DNA of 64,000 nt, from NCBI RefSeq assembly GCF_018413525.1, contig NZ_JAHCDD010000008.1:46372-110371 (forward strand), written 5' to 3'. Below are positions 26,590-35,106 of the stretch, piece after piece. The notes beneath the pieces are model-generated. The model was not told where the DNA came from, did not search any database, and saw only the letters and a program-made list of their open reading frames with translations. Made by a program: the position numbers and the translations under genes. The first letter of the stretch is position 1; each line of letters starts with the position of its first letter. This DNA is from Acidovorax sp. CCYZU-2555. Its GTDB lineage: Bacteria; Pseudomonadota; Gammaproteobacteria; Burkholderiales; Burkholderiaceae_C.

Positions 26590-28302
26590 TCAGAGCGCGG
26601 CGGCCGGCGCCTTGCAGCTGAAGTTGGCGGCGACTTCGGGGTCGCCCGTGCCGTTGTAGATTGCTTCGGCGGGGTAAGCGCACAGCGGGCGCGTGCGGCC
26701 GGGGTGGGGCGAGCCCGCCGCAGCGCGCGCCGTGGCGATCATGGCATCGGGCGCTGCCCCCTCCTCGGCCCATTGGCGTACCGCGCCAAAGGCATCGAAC
26801 TGGTCCGTGCTGCCGGCGCCGCCCGAGCAATGCGCCATGCCCGGCACGTAGAAGGCGCGCACGAAGTCCTGGGCCTTGGAGACGCCGCCGTAGCGCGCGC
26901 TGACCTTGTCGTAGTAGGCCGTCACATCGTGCATCGAGAAGGCCGTGTCGCCGCCGCCGTTGAAGATGATCAGCTTGCCGCCGCGCTGCTTGAACGCATC
27001 CATGTTCGGCGACTCGGCGTTGGTGAAGTCATTGCCCGAACGCTGGAACGTGGTGGTCGTGGCCGAGAGCTTGCGGAACTCGGTCTCCATGTCGGCAGTG
27101 AGCGCATACTGCAGCAGATCCGACGTGAGCGTAGGCGGCGAAGTGTAGATGTGCGAAGCTTCGCCCGCGAAGATGCTGTAGAACGGGTTGGAGAACTGCG
27201 CCACCATCGCGGGGTCGTAAGGCCAGGGCGCGTAGATGCGCTCTCCCGCGGCGGTCTTGGGGCCGGCGAAGATATCCTTGACGTACTGGGCCTTGTCCTG
27301 ACTCAGGCAGCTGTCGGTCTGGCCCGGCTTGCAGGCCCATTCCAGCGGATCGGGCTGGCAAGCGCTCAAGCGGTTAACCATGCCGTCGGCCAGGCCGTCC
27401 AGCGCATCGCAGGCGCCCAGGATCTTCTGCGCGACCAGGGTTTTTTCGCCGGCCGTCAGTCCCAGCGTGATGTCGGGCGAGCCGTCGGCCTTCTTGGGTG
27501 CAATCTGCGCCGTGCGCTGCACCTGGTAGATCGATCCCTGGATGGAGGCCTGCGTCAGCCGGAAGCCCGGCGCCGCCGCGACGATGCCGTCGAACAGATC
27601 GGGGTATTTCTGGGCCGCGATCATCGCCTGGCGACCGCCGTTCGAGCAGCCGACGAAGTACGAGTGCTTGGGCGCCGATCCGTAGACCTTTTGCATCAGT
27701 GCCTGCGCCGCCGCGGTGACCTGGGGAATCTGCTGGTCGCCATATTCGTCGCGCGCCTGCGGGTCGGCGCCGAAGAGGAAGGCGCCATTGCCCGCGACGG
27801 TCTCGGCGATATGACCGGAATCGGTGGTGACGACCGCATAGCCGTCGAGCAGCGCATTGCGCTCATTGCCGCCTCCGCTGTAGTTGCCCAGCGCGGTGAA
27901 CAGGCTGCCATCGACGCCGCTGCCGCCCTGGTAGTAAAAGCGCGCATTCCAGACCGCGGCCTCGGGCAGGCGCAGCTCGAACTGCAGCGCATAGGGTTTG
28001 CCGTCTATGCCCGTGCGCTGGTTCATCGCGCCGCGCACCAGGCAGTGGCTGGGCCAGGACGTGGCGGAGACCGCGCCCTCGCTGGCCGCCGTCGGCACTG
28101 CCTCGGTGACGGCCCCGCCCGGCACGGCCGTGCCGACCAGCGCCGCGCAGGTCTGGGCAAACGTGGGCGCCGATCCGCCGCCGGGCGACTGCGCGCCGTC
28201 CTTCTTGTCGCTGCCGCCGCAGGCCGACAGCAGCGTGGTCAGCGAGGCCGCGAGCAGGAGTGCAGGTACGGGGGAACGGGCTGCTTTTCTGGCGTTGTTC
28301 AT
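26590..28302 (-). CDS. Tannase/feruloyl esterase family lipoprotein
   Basis: A 570-residue secreted esterase of the tannase family. The ATG at 28302 yields a lipoprotein signal (LLAASLTTLLSAC; lipobox cysteine near residue 27). The catalytic serine is in FVGCSNGGRQAM and the histidine in GMAHCSGGAG; the two flanking cysteines form the CS-D-HC arrangement of tannases and feruloyl esterases, with the aspartate probably in NGGGDTAFS. The family hydrolyses ester bonds of gallic, ferulic or related hydroxy-aromatic acids, or MHET-like aromatic esters. It is a single-gene unit ended by a strong hairpin; a Bug receptor that could import the released acid is divergent upstream. Confidence 0.9.
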   Translation of the reverse strand: MNNARKAARSPVPALLLAASLTTLLSACGGSDKKDGAQSPGGGSAPTFAQTCAALVGTAVPGGAVTEAVPTAASEGAVSATSWPSHCLVRGAMNQRTGIDGKPYALQFELRLPEAAVWNARFYYQGGSGVDGSLFTALGNYSGGGNERNALLDGYAVVTTDSGHIAETVAGNGAFLFGADPQARDEYGDQQIPQVTAAAQALMQKVYGSAPKHSYFVGCSNGGRQAMIAAQKYPDLFDGIVAAAPGFRLTQASIQGSIYQVQRTAQIAPKKADGSPDITLGLTAGEKTLVAQKILGACDALDGLADGMVNRLSACQPDPLEWACKPGQTDSCLSQDKAQYVKDIFAGPKTAAGERIYAPWPYDPAMVAQFSNPFYSIFAGEASHIYTSPPTLTSDLLQYALTADMETEFRKLSATTTTFQRSGNDFTNAESPNMDAFKQRGGKLIIFNGGGDTAFSMHDVTAYYDKVSARYGGVSKAQDFVRAFYVPGMAHCSGGAGSTDQFDAFGAVRQWAEEGAAPDAMIATARAAAGSPHPGRTRPLCAYPAEAIYNGTGDPEVAANFSCKAPAAAL

Positions 28303-28682
28303 TCTTGAGCGAAGTCCATGGAAAGCGCTTGACGCAGCGCAGTCGACGGAAGAGAACGAGCGTGTACTCTTCAACAAGACCCCTTAGCAAGCTTCATTCC
28401 CGCAACTTATGCGCCAAAAATGGGGTGCATGCACCATTCTTGCGCGCTGACTGCCGATGCGCGCGGCGGTAGATATCGGCACAGCGACGCCACGGCGGTG
28501 CGACCCAGGCCAGCATACGCAGGCATGGCGGGCGGCTTCTCGCGCACGAGGAATCGCATCAAGCCGTTGAAATCGACGCCCGGACATTGGCTTGCAGCAG
28601 ACTTCTGGCCGGCTCGGAAAGCGAAAACACGCGCTGATCCTGGACAATACTTGGCTACCAATAAATTGAGGAGACTGATCCG
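28303..28682. promoter_or_regulatory. Divergent region between tannase and Bug genes, with palindrome
   Basis: A 380-base divergent region. It includes a perfect 12-base palindrome, GGTGCATGCACC, at 28424-28435, which could be an operator for one or both genes. No gene is supported: an 88-codon plus-strand frame at 28420-28686 runs over it but has no known family, and its composition is not distinctive. The Bug gene has a good GAGGAG site just before its ATG. Confidence 0.4.
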
Positions 28683-29660
28683 ATGATTCTTCGACGCACC
28701 GTGATGGCCTGCGCAGCAGTGGGCGCTTTGTGCAGCGGACTGGGCAATGGCCTGGCCATGGCGCAGACCGTGGGCAACTGGCCTGCCAAGCCCATCACTT
28801 TTGTCGTGCCGCAAAGTCCCGGCGGCGCCAACGATGTGATTGCCCGTGCCGTGGCCCAAAATCTCGGCACCACGCTGGGCCAGCCCGTGATTGTCGAGAA
28901 CCGCCCCGGCGCCAACGGCAATTTGGGCACCAGCCAGGTGGCACGCAGCGCTCCCGATGGCTATACGTTCCTGGTGACCGCGCAAAGCGCCTACACCATC
29001 AACCCCGCGCTCTACTCCAAGATTCCATTCGACCCCATCAAGGACTTCACGCCCGTGATGCAGCTGGCCGTCGCACCATATCTGCTGGTGGTCAACCCGA
29101 AATTTCCGGCCAACACGCTGGACGAATTGGTGGCCTATGCCAAGGCCCATCCCGGCAAGGTGGAGTACGCATCGGCAGGCAATGGCACGCTGAACCATCT
29201 GCTGGGCGAAATGCTGAAAAAGCAGCGCGGCGTCAACTTGCTGCACGTGCCGTACAAGGGCGCGGCAGCCGCCGCCACCGATGTGGTGGCCGGTCAGTTG
29301 CCGGTGACGTTTGGCAGTTTTCCCGGCGTGATGCCGTTCGTGACCAGCGGCAAGCTGCGCGTGCTGGGTGTCGCCTCGGACAAGCCCACGCCACTGGCGC
29401 CGGAGATCCCCGTGCTCAAGGATCTGGCCGTGACCTCGTGGTACGGCCTGCTGGCGCCCGCCGGTACGCCCCAGCCGATTGTGGACAAGGTCTACACGGC
29501 CATCACCCAGGTGCTGAGCACGCCGGCGATGCACGAGCGCCTGAAGACGCTGGGCGCCGAGCCCGTGCAGTCCAGCCCGGCCAGCTTTGCCGCGGGCTTG
29601 CCCGCCGAATTGGCCCACTGGAAGAAGGTGGTCGACGCTTCGGGGGCGCGCATCGACTAG
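28683..29660 (+). CDS. Bug-family tripartite tricarboxylate receptor
   Basis: A 325-residue periplasmic binding protein of the Bug/TctC family. Signal peptide MACAAVGALCSGLGNGLAMA with cleavage near residue 28, then PITFVVPQSPGGANDVIAR and VVENRPGANGNLGTSQVA, the two diagnostic loops. GAGGAG sits eight bases before the ATG. It is monocistronic and divergent from the tannase/feruloyl esterase gene. Together they suggest extracytoplasmic hydrolysis of an aromatic ester followed by capture of the carboxylic acid, but no TctAB permease is nearby. Confidence 0.93.
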   Translation: MILRRTVMACAAVGALCSGLGNGLAMAQTVGNWPAKPITFVVPQSPGGANDVIARAVAQNLGTTLGQPVIVENRPGANGNLGTSQVARSAPDGYTFLVTAQSAYTINPALYSKIPFDPIKDFTPVMQLAVAPYLLVVNPKFPANTLDELVAYAKAHPGKVEYASAGNGTLNHLLGEMLKKQRGVNLLHVPYKGAAAAATDVVAGQLPVTFGSFPGVMPFVTSGKLRVLGVASDKPTPLAPEIPVLKDLAVTSWYGLLAPAGTPQPIVDKVYTAITQVLSTPAMHERLKTLGAEPVQSSPASFAAGLPAELAHWKKVVDASGARID

Positions 29661-30040
29661 GGCTTGTCCACGCTGAGATTGCCTGTCGGTTCTACCGGCC
29701 GTCCCGGGAGGCTTACATCGGATTGGCGCTCTTTCATGAAGAGCGTCATGACATGAAGGCCTTCCCCAACGCCTACAACCCAGACATGGTGGCGTTCATG
29801 CAGCGGGCCATGAATGGCTACGCTCAGCGAAACCTCCGATGTTTGAAAGGCAGCGCTTCCCGAACAGTGGCTTTCGATACCCGCCATGGCCCATGGCCGA
29901 TGGCGGGCGATGAACGCATGGTCGGGGAGCGGCATATTGATTCAAGGCGGTGCTGAACAGCCTACCCGACAACAAAGGAACGGCAGGCCAACGCCAATCC
30001 TGCGTATCCAGCCCCGTCAACTCTCATAATGCGGCGCCTA
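29661..30040. other. Gene-poor stretch, no supported gene
   Basis: About 380 bases between the Bug gene and the PIN-domain gene end. A 67-codon frame (29753-29956, +) beginning MKAFPNAYNPDMVAFMQRA exists but has no recognised family and no good ribosome binding site, so I leave it out. No repeat, terminator or RNA gene stood out. Confidence 0.35.
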
Positions 30041-30635
30041 TCACGGCTCCGAGCCAAAAATCCGGACAAATTCCCTACGCTTCGCTTGAAGCCACGTCTG
30101 CGTCAAGTCTCCGTTGCGCTCCAGTGCATCGTAGATTTCACGCACCAGATCATTGGTCACAACCCTGGCTGTCTTCAGCTTGGCGAGTAATTCAAACCCG
30201 TGCCACACTTTTAGCCCTGCTTCTGCAGCCAAAGTGTGCATACCCAAATCGTCGGTCACAACCACTGCATTTTTGACTTGAGCATAGGCCAACAGCCAGC
30301 AATCCGTCGCACCGGGCGGCTGCCGACCGTTTGAGGTGTACTTGTCCACCTCCATTTGCACCATGCCCAGCAACACGCTCTGCACCAGCAACATTGCCGC
30401 CTTGTCTTCCGAGGTCAGCTTTTTCTGTTTAGCCAAACGCTCCTGCGAAAAACTCGGGTTCATCAAACCACGGATTGTGAAACTTGAGCCTTGGGCTGCG
30501 ATGTACCTCGTCTTCCACTGCCTTCAAGATCACCACAACGTAAGGCACCTGTCCAAACTGGCGCCCCACTGCTGGCCGAATGCGCTTGGCAAGCCGCAGG
30601 TAGGTGTTGGTATCCAGAAGAACTTCTGTGGTCAC
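30041..30635 (-). pseudogene. PIN-domain protein (VapC-like nuclease fold), split by a +1 frameshift
   Basis: Two overlapping frames make one PIN-domain protein of about 197 residues. The first (30635 to 30429) has the N-terminal catalytic acid in MTTEVLLDTNTYLRLAKRI (Asp8); the second (from about 30457 to 30041) has the others in GATDCWLLAYA and VVTDDLGMHTLAAEAG. Reading shifts by one base at a five-T run in GAGTTTTTCG; deleting one T joins the frames without other change. Without fusion the acidic residues lie on separate chains, so the nuclease would be inactive unless a ribosomal frameshift occurs. PIN nucleases usually cleave RNA and act as toxins. Its ATG overlaps the stop of the Xre-ImmA gene by four bases. 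Alternatives are real mutation, sequencing error or programmed frameshift. Confidence 0.78.
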
Positions 30636-31753
30636 CGGGTCAGCTCCCCATACAGTGCCAAGGCATCTTGCATGGGGATATCCATCACTTGCTGGACATA
30701 ACCCGCGCCAGTGCCCTTCTCCTGAATCATCCGACGCAAGGCGTGGAAAAAATCACTGTGAAACTGACGCTCCGCCGCTGCCAAGTAAGGTGCAGCCTCG
30801 GGAGGCATCGGTGCGAACAATGTCTCGCTCACCAACTTGCCACGCTGCATGCTGCGCCGCTTGTGTATTTCCAATGCCGAGTGCTTCAGGGCTGGCAACC
30901 CCTGGAAGTCGGCAAAGCGATTGACCTCTTGAAAGACCGTATTCAAAGAGATGCCGTGCTCATCTGCACACGCTTGCAGAACCTTGGCTTCATGGGCTTT
31001 TGACTGCCCAGCGACCTGCGAATAGGCCACGCAAGCCAACTCTTTGGGAAACAACAAAGCGGCGGCGAAAGCATCTGCAAAGTCTTCTCCCTCTTCGTGG
31101 CCAGCCAACTGGGGCGTGAACACATATGCCAGTTCATGGGCCATCCAGAACTTAAAATCCTCTCGGTACGTGTCCAAGTTCAAGAAGATGAACGTCACCC
31201 GCTCCTGCGGCAGCAGGATGTGTAAAGCATTCTTGTGGTTTTGCAGTGCCCCCCACATGACCGGGACCACCACCGCACCGTTGTCCGCAAACTCGCTCAG
31301 CAACTGCTCGTAGTGCAATACGCCAGCATCGCCCAGACCCAAACTCTTGCGCACCTGCGCAGCTACGTCCTGCAATGCAGCGTACTCGGTAGATGGCTCC
31401 ACCAACTGGCGTCGAAGTTGGGGGATGGCAGATAAAAATGGCACCAGCGCTTTGAGCAAAGCGCCCATGGTCATGGCCTTCAGCACATGCTCATCTTTGG
31501 TCTTGGCGCCGGCCTTTCTTCGGAACGCCACCACAGGCTGGGCTGCTTGGGGCAACTGCACCAAGTCGGAAAAACCCAGCTTCAGTGTCGTTGCCAGCTT
31601 GAGCAGCTTGTCCGGACGCGGAAAATCAGTGCCCTTCATCCAATTCGTGACAGCCTGCCCGGTCACACCGAGCTGCGCCGCCAAGTCCTTTTGCGTCCAC
31701 CCCAACGCCTGGATTGCGTTCTTGACATTGGCGGTGTTGATAACTTTTTGCAT
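30632..31753 (-). CDS. Xre helix-turn-helix plus ImmA/IrrE metallopeptidase-like protein
   Basis: A 373-residue protein with an N-terminal Xre-type HTH (VKNAIQALGWTQKDLAAQLGVTGQAVTNWMKG, residues 10-40) and a C-terminal ImmA/IrrE (DUF955) domain. The protease motif reads HELAY (residues 206-210, DNA 31124-31138) instead of HExxH; the last residue is TAT where CAT would restore the zinc-binding histidine. Downstream acidic ligands remain in EDFADAFAAALLFP. It may therefore be a non-catalytic sensor or antitoxin. Genes joining Xre and ImmA domains are known antitoxin-type or phage-repressor-control proteins. It is coupled to the PIN gene by a four-base overlap, forming a toxin-antitoxin-like pair. 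Confidence 0.88.
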   Translation of the reverse strand: MQKVINTANVKNAIQALGWTQKDLAAQLGVTGQAVTNWMKGTDFPRPDKLLKLATTLKLGFSDLVQLPQAAQPVVAFRRKAGAKTKDEHVLKAMTMGALLKALVPFLSAIPQLRRQLVEPSTEYAALQDVAAQVRKSLGLGDAGVLHYEQLLSEFADNGAVVVPVMWGALQNHKNALHILLPQERVTFIFLNLDTYREDFKFWMAHELAYVFTPQLAGHEEGEDFADAFAAALLFPKELACVAYSQVAGQSKAHEAKVLQACADEHGISLNTVFQEVNRFADFQGLPALKHSALEIHKRRSMQRGKLVSETLFAPMPPEAAPYLAAAERQFHSDFFHALRRMIQEKGTGAGYVQQVMDIPMQDALALYGELTR

Positions 31754-31762
31754 AGCCTAAGG

Positions 31763-31802
31763 ATTATCGGGCCAGATCAGCAAAAATCAAGTTTAATCAA
31801 GT
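31763..31802 (-). promoter_or_regulatory. Promoter and direct repeats before the Xre-ImmA gene
   Basis: On the minus strand TTGATT (31790-31785) and GATAAT (31768-31763) are 16 bases apart, a good sigma-70 pair. The octamer AATCAAGT is repeated at 31785-31792 and 31795-31802, a ten-base period (one helical turn), covering the -35 element: a plausible autoregulatory site for the Xre protein. The -10 lies only about ten bases before the start codon at 31753, so the transcript would be nearly leaderless. Confidence 0.5.
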
Positions 31803-31922
31803 AGCGTGCTTTTTATGCTGACGACGCCACTCAGGCCGGCAGCTGCGGCTGTGGCATCGACGCCGGCTTGCCGCGCTGCCGTCCCTGAAGTCGGCAGCGC
31901 GCGGCCTGACCCGCAGCGTGAA

Positions 31923-31942
31923 CCCCAGGCAAGGCCCTGGGG
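31923..31942 (+). other. Short hairpin upstream of the DASS transporter gene
   Basis: CCCCAGG, six bases, CCTGGGG, located about 30 bases before the transporter ATG. It could be a leader hairpin or a protein site; there is no T tract. Listed because the stem is perfect. Confidence 0.3.
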
Positions 31943-31972
31943 ACAACAAAAATTTCTAGAGAGGTTGGGGAT

Positions 31973-33477
31973 ATGTGGAATGGTTTGCTCGCGGCGCTGC
32001 GCTACTTTCAATCGGCCGTGCCATTTCGCCTGGGCCCGGTCCTGATCACGACGGCGGTGCTGGCAGCGCTGCTGCTGATTCCGACGCCGGACGGCCTGTC
32101 GGACCCCGCCTGGAACCTGGTGGCTATCTTTCTGACCACCATCGTGGCCATCATTGTCAAAGTGATGCCCATCGGGGTCATGGCCTTGATGGCCATCGTG
32201 ATCGTTTCGCTGTCGCAGGTCACCGCCAATTCGTCCAAGGGAGCGATTGCCGATGCCTTGAGCAGCTTCTCCAGTCCGCTGATCTGGCTGATCGTGGTGG
32301 CCATTTTGATTTCACGCGGTCTGAAGAAGACCGGGCTGGGCAACCGCATCGGCCTGCAGTTCATCGCCCTGCTGGGCAAGCGCACGCTGGGAATAGGCTA
32401 CGGCCTGACGCTGTGCGAACTGATACTGGCGCCCTTCACGCCCAGCAATACGGCGCGCGGCGGCGGCATCGTCCACCCGATCATGAAGTCGATCGCCTCG
32501 GCCTTCGACTCCGATCCCGCCAAGGGCACCGAAGCCAAGGTCGGCACCTACCTGGCGCTGGTGAATTACCACGCCAATCCCATCACGTCGGCGATGTTCC
32601 TCACGGCCACCGCCCCCAATCCGCTGGTCGTCGATTTCGTCGCCAAGGCCACCAACCAGACATTTCAGCTGAGCTGGACCACCTGGGCGCTGTGCATGCT
32701 GCTGCCCGGCCTGCTGTGCCTGCTGCTGATGCCGCTGGTGATCTACCTGCTGTCGCCGCCGCAGCTCAAGGCCACGCCCAACGCCATCGACTACGCACAT
32801 GCCGAGATGGCGAAGATGGGGCCGCTGTCGGGCAGCGAGAAAGTCATGCTGGGCACTTTCGGCCTGATGCTGCTGCTGTGGGCCAATGTGCCGGCCATGC
32901 TGCTGGGCCCGGCGTTCACGCTCGATCCCACGGTCGTGGCCTTTCTGGGCCTGTTCATACTGATCATCACCGGCACCATCAACTGGGACGATGTGCTGTC
33001 GGAAAAAAGCGCCTGGGACACGCTGGTATGGTTCGGCGCACTGGTGATGCTGGCCGAGCAGCTCAACAAGCTGGGCGTGATCAGCTGGTTCTCGCTGGGC
33101 ATGAAGGACGCCATCGTCGCCAGCGGCATCGGCTGGCTGGCCACGGCCGCGGTGCTGGTCGGCGTCTTCGTCTTCTCGCACTACCTGTTCGCCAGCACCA
33201 CGGCCCACATCAGCGCCATGATGCTTGCCTTTATCATGGTGGGCGCGCAGCTGATTCCCGGGGAATATGTCGTGCCCTTCATGCTGCTCATGGCGGCCGG
33301 CTCGGCCATCATGATGACGCTGACGCACTATGCGACCGGCACCTCGCCCATCATCTTCGGCAGCGGCTTGTCACGCTGGGCAACTGGTGGCGCGTGGGCG
33401 CGGTGATGTGCGTGCTCGAGCTGCTGGTGTTTGCGGGCGTGGGCAGCGTCTGGTGGAAGCTGCTGGGCTATTGGTGA
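31973..33477 (+). pseudogene. DASS-family anion (dicarboxylate/citrate-type) transporter, C-terminal frameshift
   Basis: A sodium- or antiport-type carboxylate transporter with 12 or more membrane helices. Clear family motifs are LAPFTPSNTARGGGIVHPI and LVNYHANPITSAMFLTATAPNPLV, the paired substrate- and cation-binding loops, and a matching TGTSPIIFGSG near the C-terminus. The uninterrupted frame ends at 33406 with the unlikely tail LSRWATGGAWAR. In the next frame the expected end continues as VTLGNWWRVGAVMCVLELL...WWKLLGYW to 33477. Restoring one base at about 33368-33369 rejoins them, so the last helix is lost as read. Start ATG 31973 has AGAGAGG upstream. Either a recent inactivation or a sequence error. 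It faces a Bug receptor gene. Confidence 0.85.
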
Positions 33478-33529
33478 GCGCTGCGCGGCACCGCCAGAAA
33501 CTGCGTCGGCCTGACGTTGCGCAGGCCGC

Positions 33530-34516
33530 TCAATCAGCGCTGGCACCCGATGCCTTGACGATTCGGCCCCATTTTTGGATTTCGCTGGCGACAAAGCGGT
33601 CGAACTCGGGCCCCGTGGTCGGTGCGGGCTCGGAGCCCCTCTCGCGGATGAACTGGGCCATGCTGTCGCTTTTGAGAATGTCCGTGACTTCGCGGTTCAG
33701 GCGGCTGGTGATGTCTGATGGCGTTCCCTTGGGCGCCATCAGTCCCAGCCAGCCTACGGCTTCAAACTCCTTGAGCTCGCGCAGGCCGCTTTCGCGCACC
33801 GTGGGCACGTCGGGCAGCTGCGACGAGCGCGTGGCCGACGTCACGGCCAGCGGCACGGCGCGCCGGGATTGAATATGCGGCAGCGCGGCCGTGACTGAAT
33901 CGACCATCAACGGCACCTGGGCGCCCAGAAAATCGGCCTGCGCCGGTCCGCTGCCGCGGTAGGGAATGTGCGTGATGAACACGCCCACCTGGTTCTTGAG
34001 CATTTCTCCCGACAGATGCTGGGTGCCGCCTATGCCGGCGCTGGCGTAGTTCAATTGGCCGGGCGCGGCCTTGGCCTTGGCCACCAAGTCGGCGATGGAA
34101 GTAATGCCCGAGCCCGGCGTGGCCAGGAAGATCAGCGGCACCTTGGCAATCAGCGAGATGCCGACCAGGTCCTTGGTGGGATCGAAATTGATCTTGCTGT
34201 ACAGCGTCTGGTTGACCGCCATGGCGCTGCCTGCGACCAGCAAGGTGTAGCCATCGGGCGCAGCCCGCGCCACCAGTTCCGAGCCGATGTTGCTGCCGGC
34301 TCCGGCGCGGTTGTCGACAATGACGCTTTGGCCCAGCCGTTTTCCCAGCTGATCGGCAACGGCGCGCGCGAAAATGTCCGTGGCCTGCCCGGGCGGGAAT
34401 GGGACGACCAGCTTGATCGGTTTGTCAGGCCAGGCGGCATGCGCGGGATGCAGCCAAGCGCCGAGCGTCAACACCAGGCCGATGGCGGCGCCGCGGAAAA
34501 ATCGTGGTTTTTTCAT
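33530..34516 (-). CDS. Bug-family tripartite tricarboxylate receptor
   Basis: A 328-residue periplasmic Bug/TctC-type receptor. The ATG at 34516 gives a clean Sec signal ([18 protein letters not shown], cleavage near residue 27) followed by [19 protein letters not shown] and [20 protein letters not shown]. Longer in-frame starts are rejected for lack of a signal. It is convergent with the DASS carboxylate transporter and downstream of the M20-domain genes on the same strand (137-base gap). A receptor next to a secondary carboxylate carrier could be functionally paired, though the classic partner would be TctAB. Confidence 0.92.
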   Translation of the reverse strand: MKKPRFFRGAAIGLVLTLGAWLHPAHAAWPDKPIKLVVPFPPGQATDIFARAVADQLGKRLGQSVIVDNRAGAGSNIGSELVARAAPDGYTLLVAGSAMAVNQTLYSKINFDPTKDLVGISLIAKVPLIFLATPGSGITSIADLVAKAKAAPGQLNYASAGIGGTQHLSGEMLKNQVGVFITHIPYRGSGPAQADFLGAQVPLMVDSVTAALPHIQSRRAVPLAVTSATRSSQLPDVPTVRESGLRELKEFEAVGWLGLMAPKGTPSDITSRLNREVTDILKSDSMAQFIRERGSEPAPTTGPEFDRFVASEIQKWGRIVKASGASAD

Positions 34517-34653
34517 TCGGTTCTCAAGGAAGGCTTTGCAGGAAAGCATGTTGTGCCCGGGCAGCGCCAGCAACCGTTGCCCCGGTTGCCAACGAAAAAT
34601 GCCAGTCAGGGTGGCACTGACTGGCATCGCTGCCCGTGGCCAAGGGCTGGCGC

Positions 34654-35085
34654 TTATTGCGGCTTGACCGCGTAGCGGATGTCCGCTGGAGCGCCCGCGG
34701 TCAGGTCGCCGGCCTTGACATTGCGAAAGGCATTTTCGGCGGCGGTGCCGGCCTTCGCGGCCTCGGTCACCTTGGCCAGAAAGTCGCTGGCCGATACGCC
34801 CGAGCTGGCGTTCAGCGTCGCCACGAACTTGCCGTCCGATGCGATGCTGTTGACCGAATTGCCGCCGGCGAGATCGGTCACCGCATAGCTGCCCGCGGGC
34901 AGGCCCGATTTCTGCAGCGCCATCACGGAGCGCGCCGCCGCGTGCAAGGCGCTGGTGCGGCCGTAGTTGCTGCTGCTGTGGCCTCCCGGGCCCTGGAACT
35001 CGACCAGGATGGTGCTTTGCGCCTGGGCCAGGCCGGCGCCGGCGGCCAGGCCGGAGAAGACAAGGGTAGAGATCAGTTTTTTCAT
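34654..35085 (-). CDS. Secreted stand-alone M20-type dimerisation (lid) domain protein
   Basis: A 143-residue secreted protein with a signal peptide ([19 protein letters not shown], cut near residue 22). The mature sequence [18 protein letters not shown], then [13 protein letters not shown] and [21 protein letters not shown], closely follows the M20 peptidase dimerisation domain, where GxGGHSS..GR..A and GG.svN.I are hallmarks, but no metal-binding catalytic domain is present. AAGAGG precedes the ATG. It lies 21 bases after a complete M20 peptidase gene in the same operon. It may pair with that enzyme as an extra lid or be a binding protein. This reading is by eye; I know of no named family. 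Confidence 0.7.
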   Translation of the reverse strand: MKKLISTLVFSGLAAGAGLAQAQSTILVEFQGPGGHSSSNYGRTSALHAAARSVMALQKSGLPAGSYAVTDLAGGNSVNSIASDGKFVATLNASSGVSASDFLAKVTEAAKAGTAAENAFRNVKAGDLTAGAPADIRYAVKPQ

Positions 35086-35106
35086 GGTGTCACCTCTTGT
35101 TCTGGC

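Noticed and set aside
29753..29956. 67-codon frame beginning MKAFPNAYNP
   Set aside because: No ribosome binding site, no family and no operon context; kept only as a note.
30429..30466. Established programmed ribosomal frameshift in the PIN gene
   Set aside because: A T5 run is present, but there is no strong downstream structure or internal Shine-Dalgarno that I can point to; mutation or sequencing error is as likely, so it is kept as a question only.
31723..31763. tRNA or other RNA gene near the Xre-ImmA promoter
   Set aside because: No cloverleaf or conserved tRNA T-loop could be folded by eye here or elsewhere in the window.
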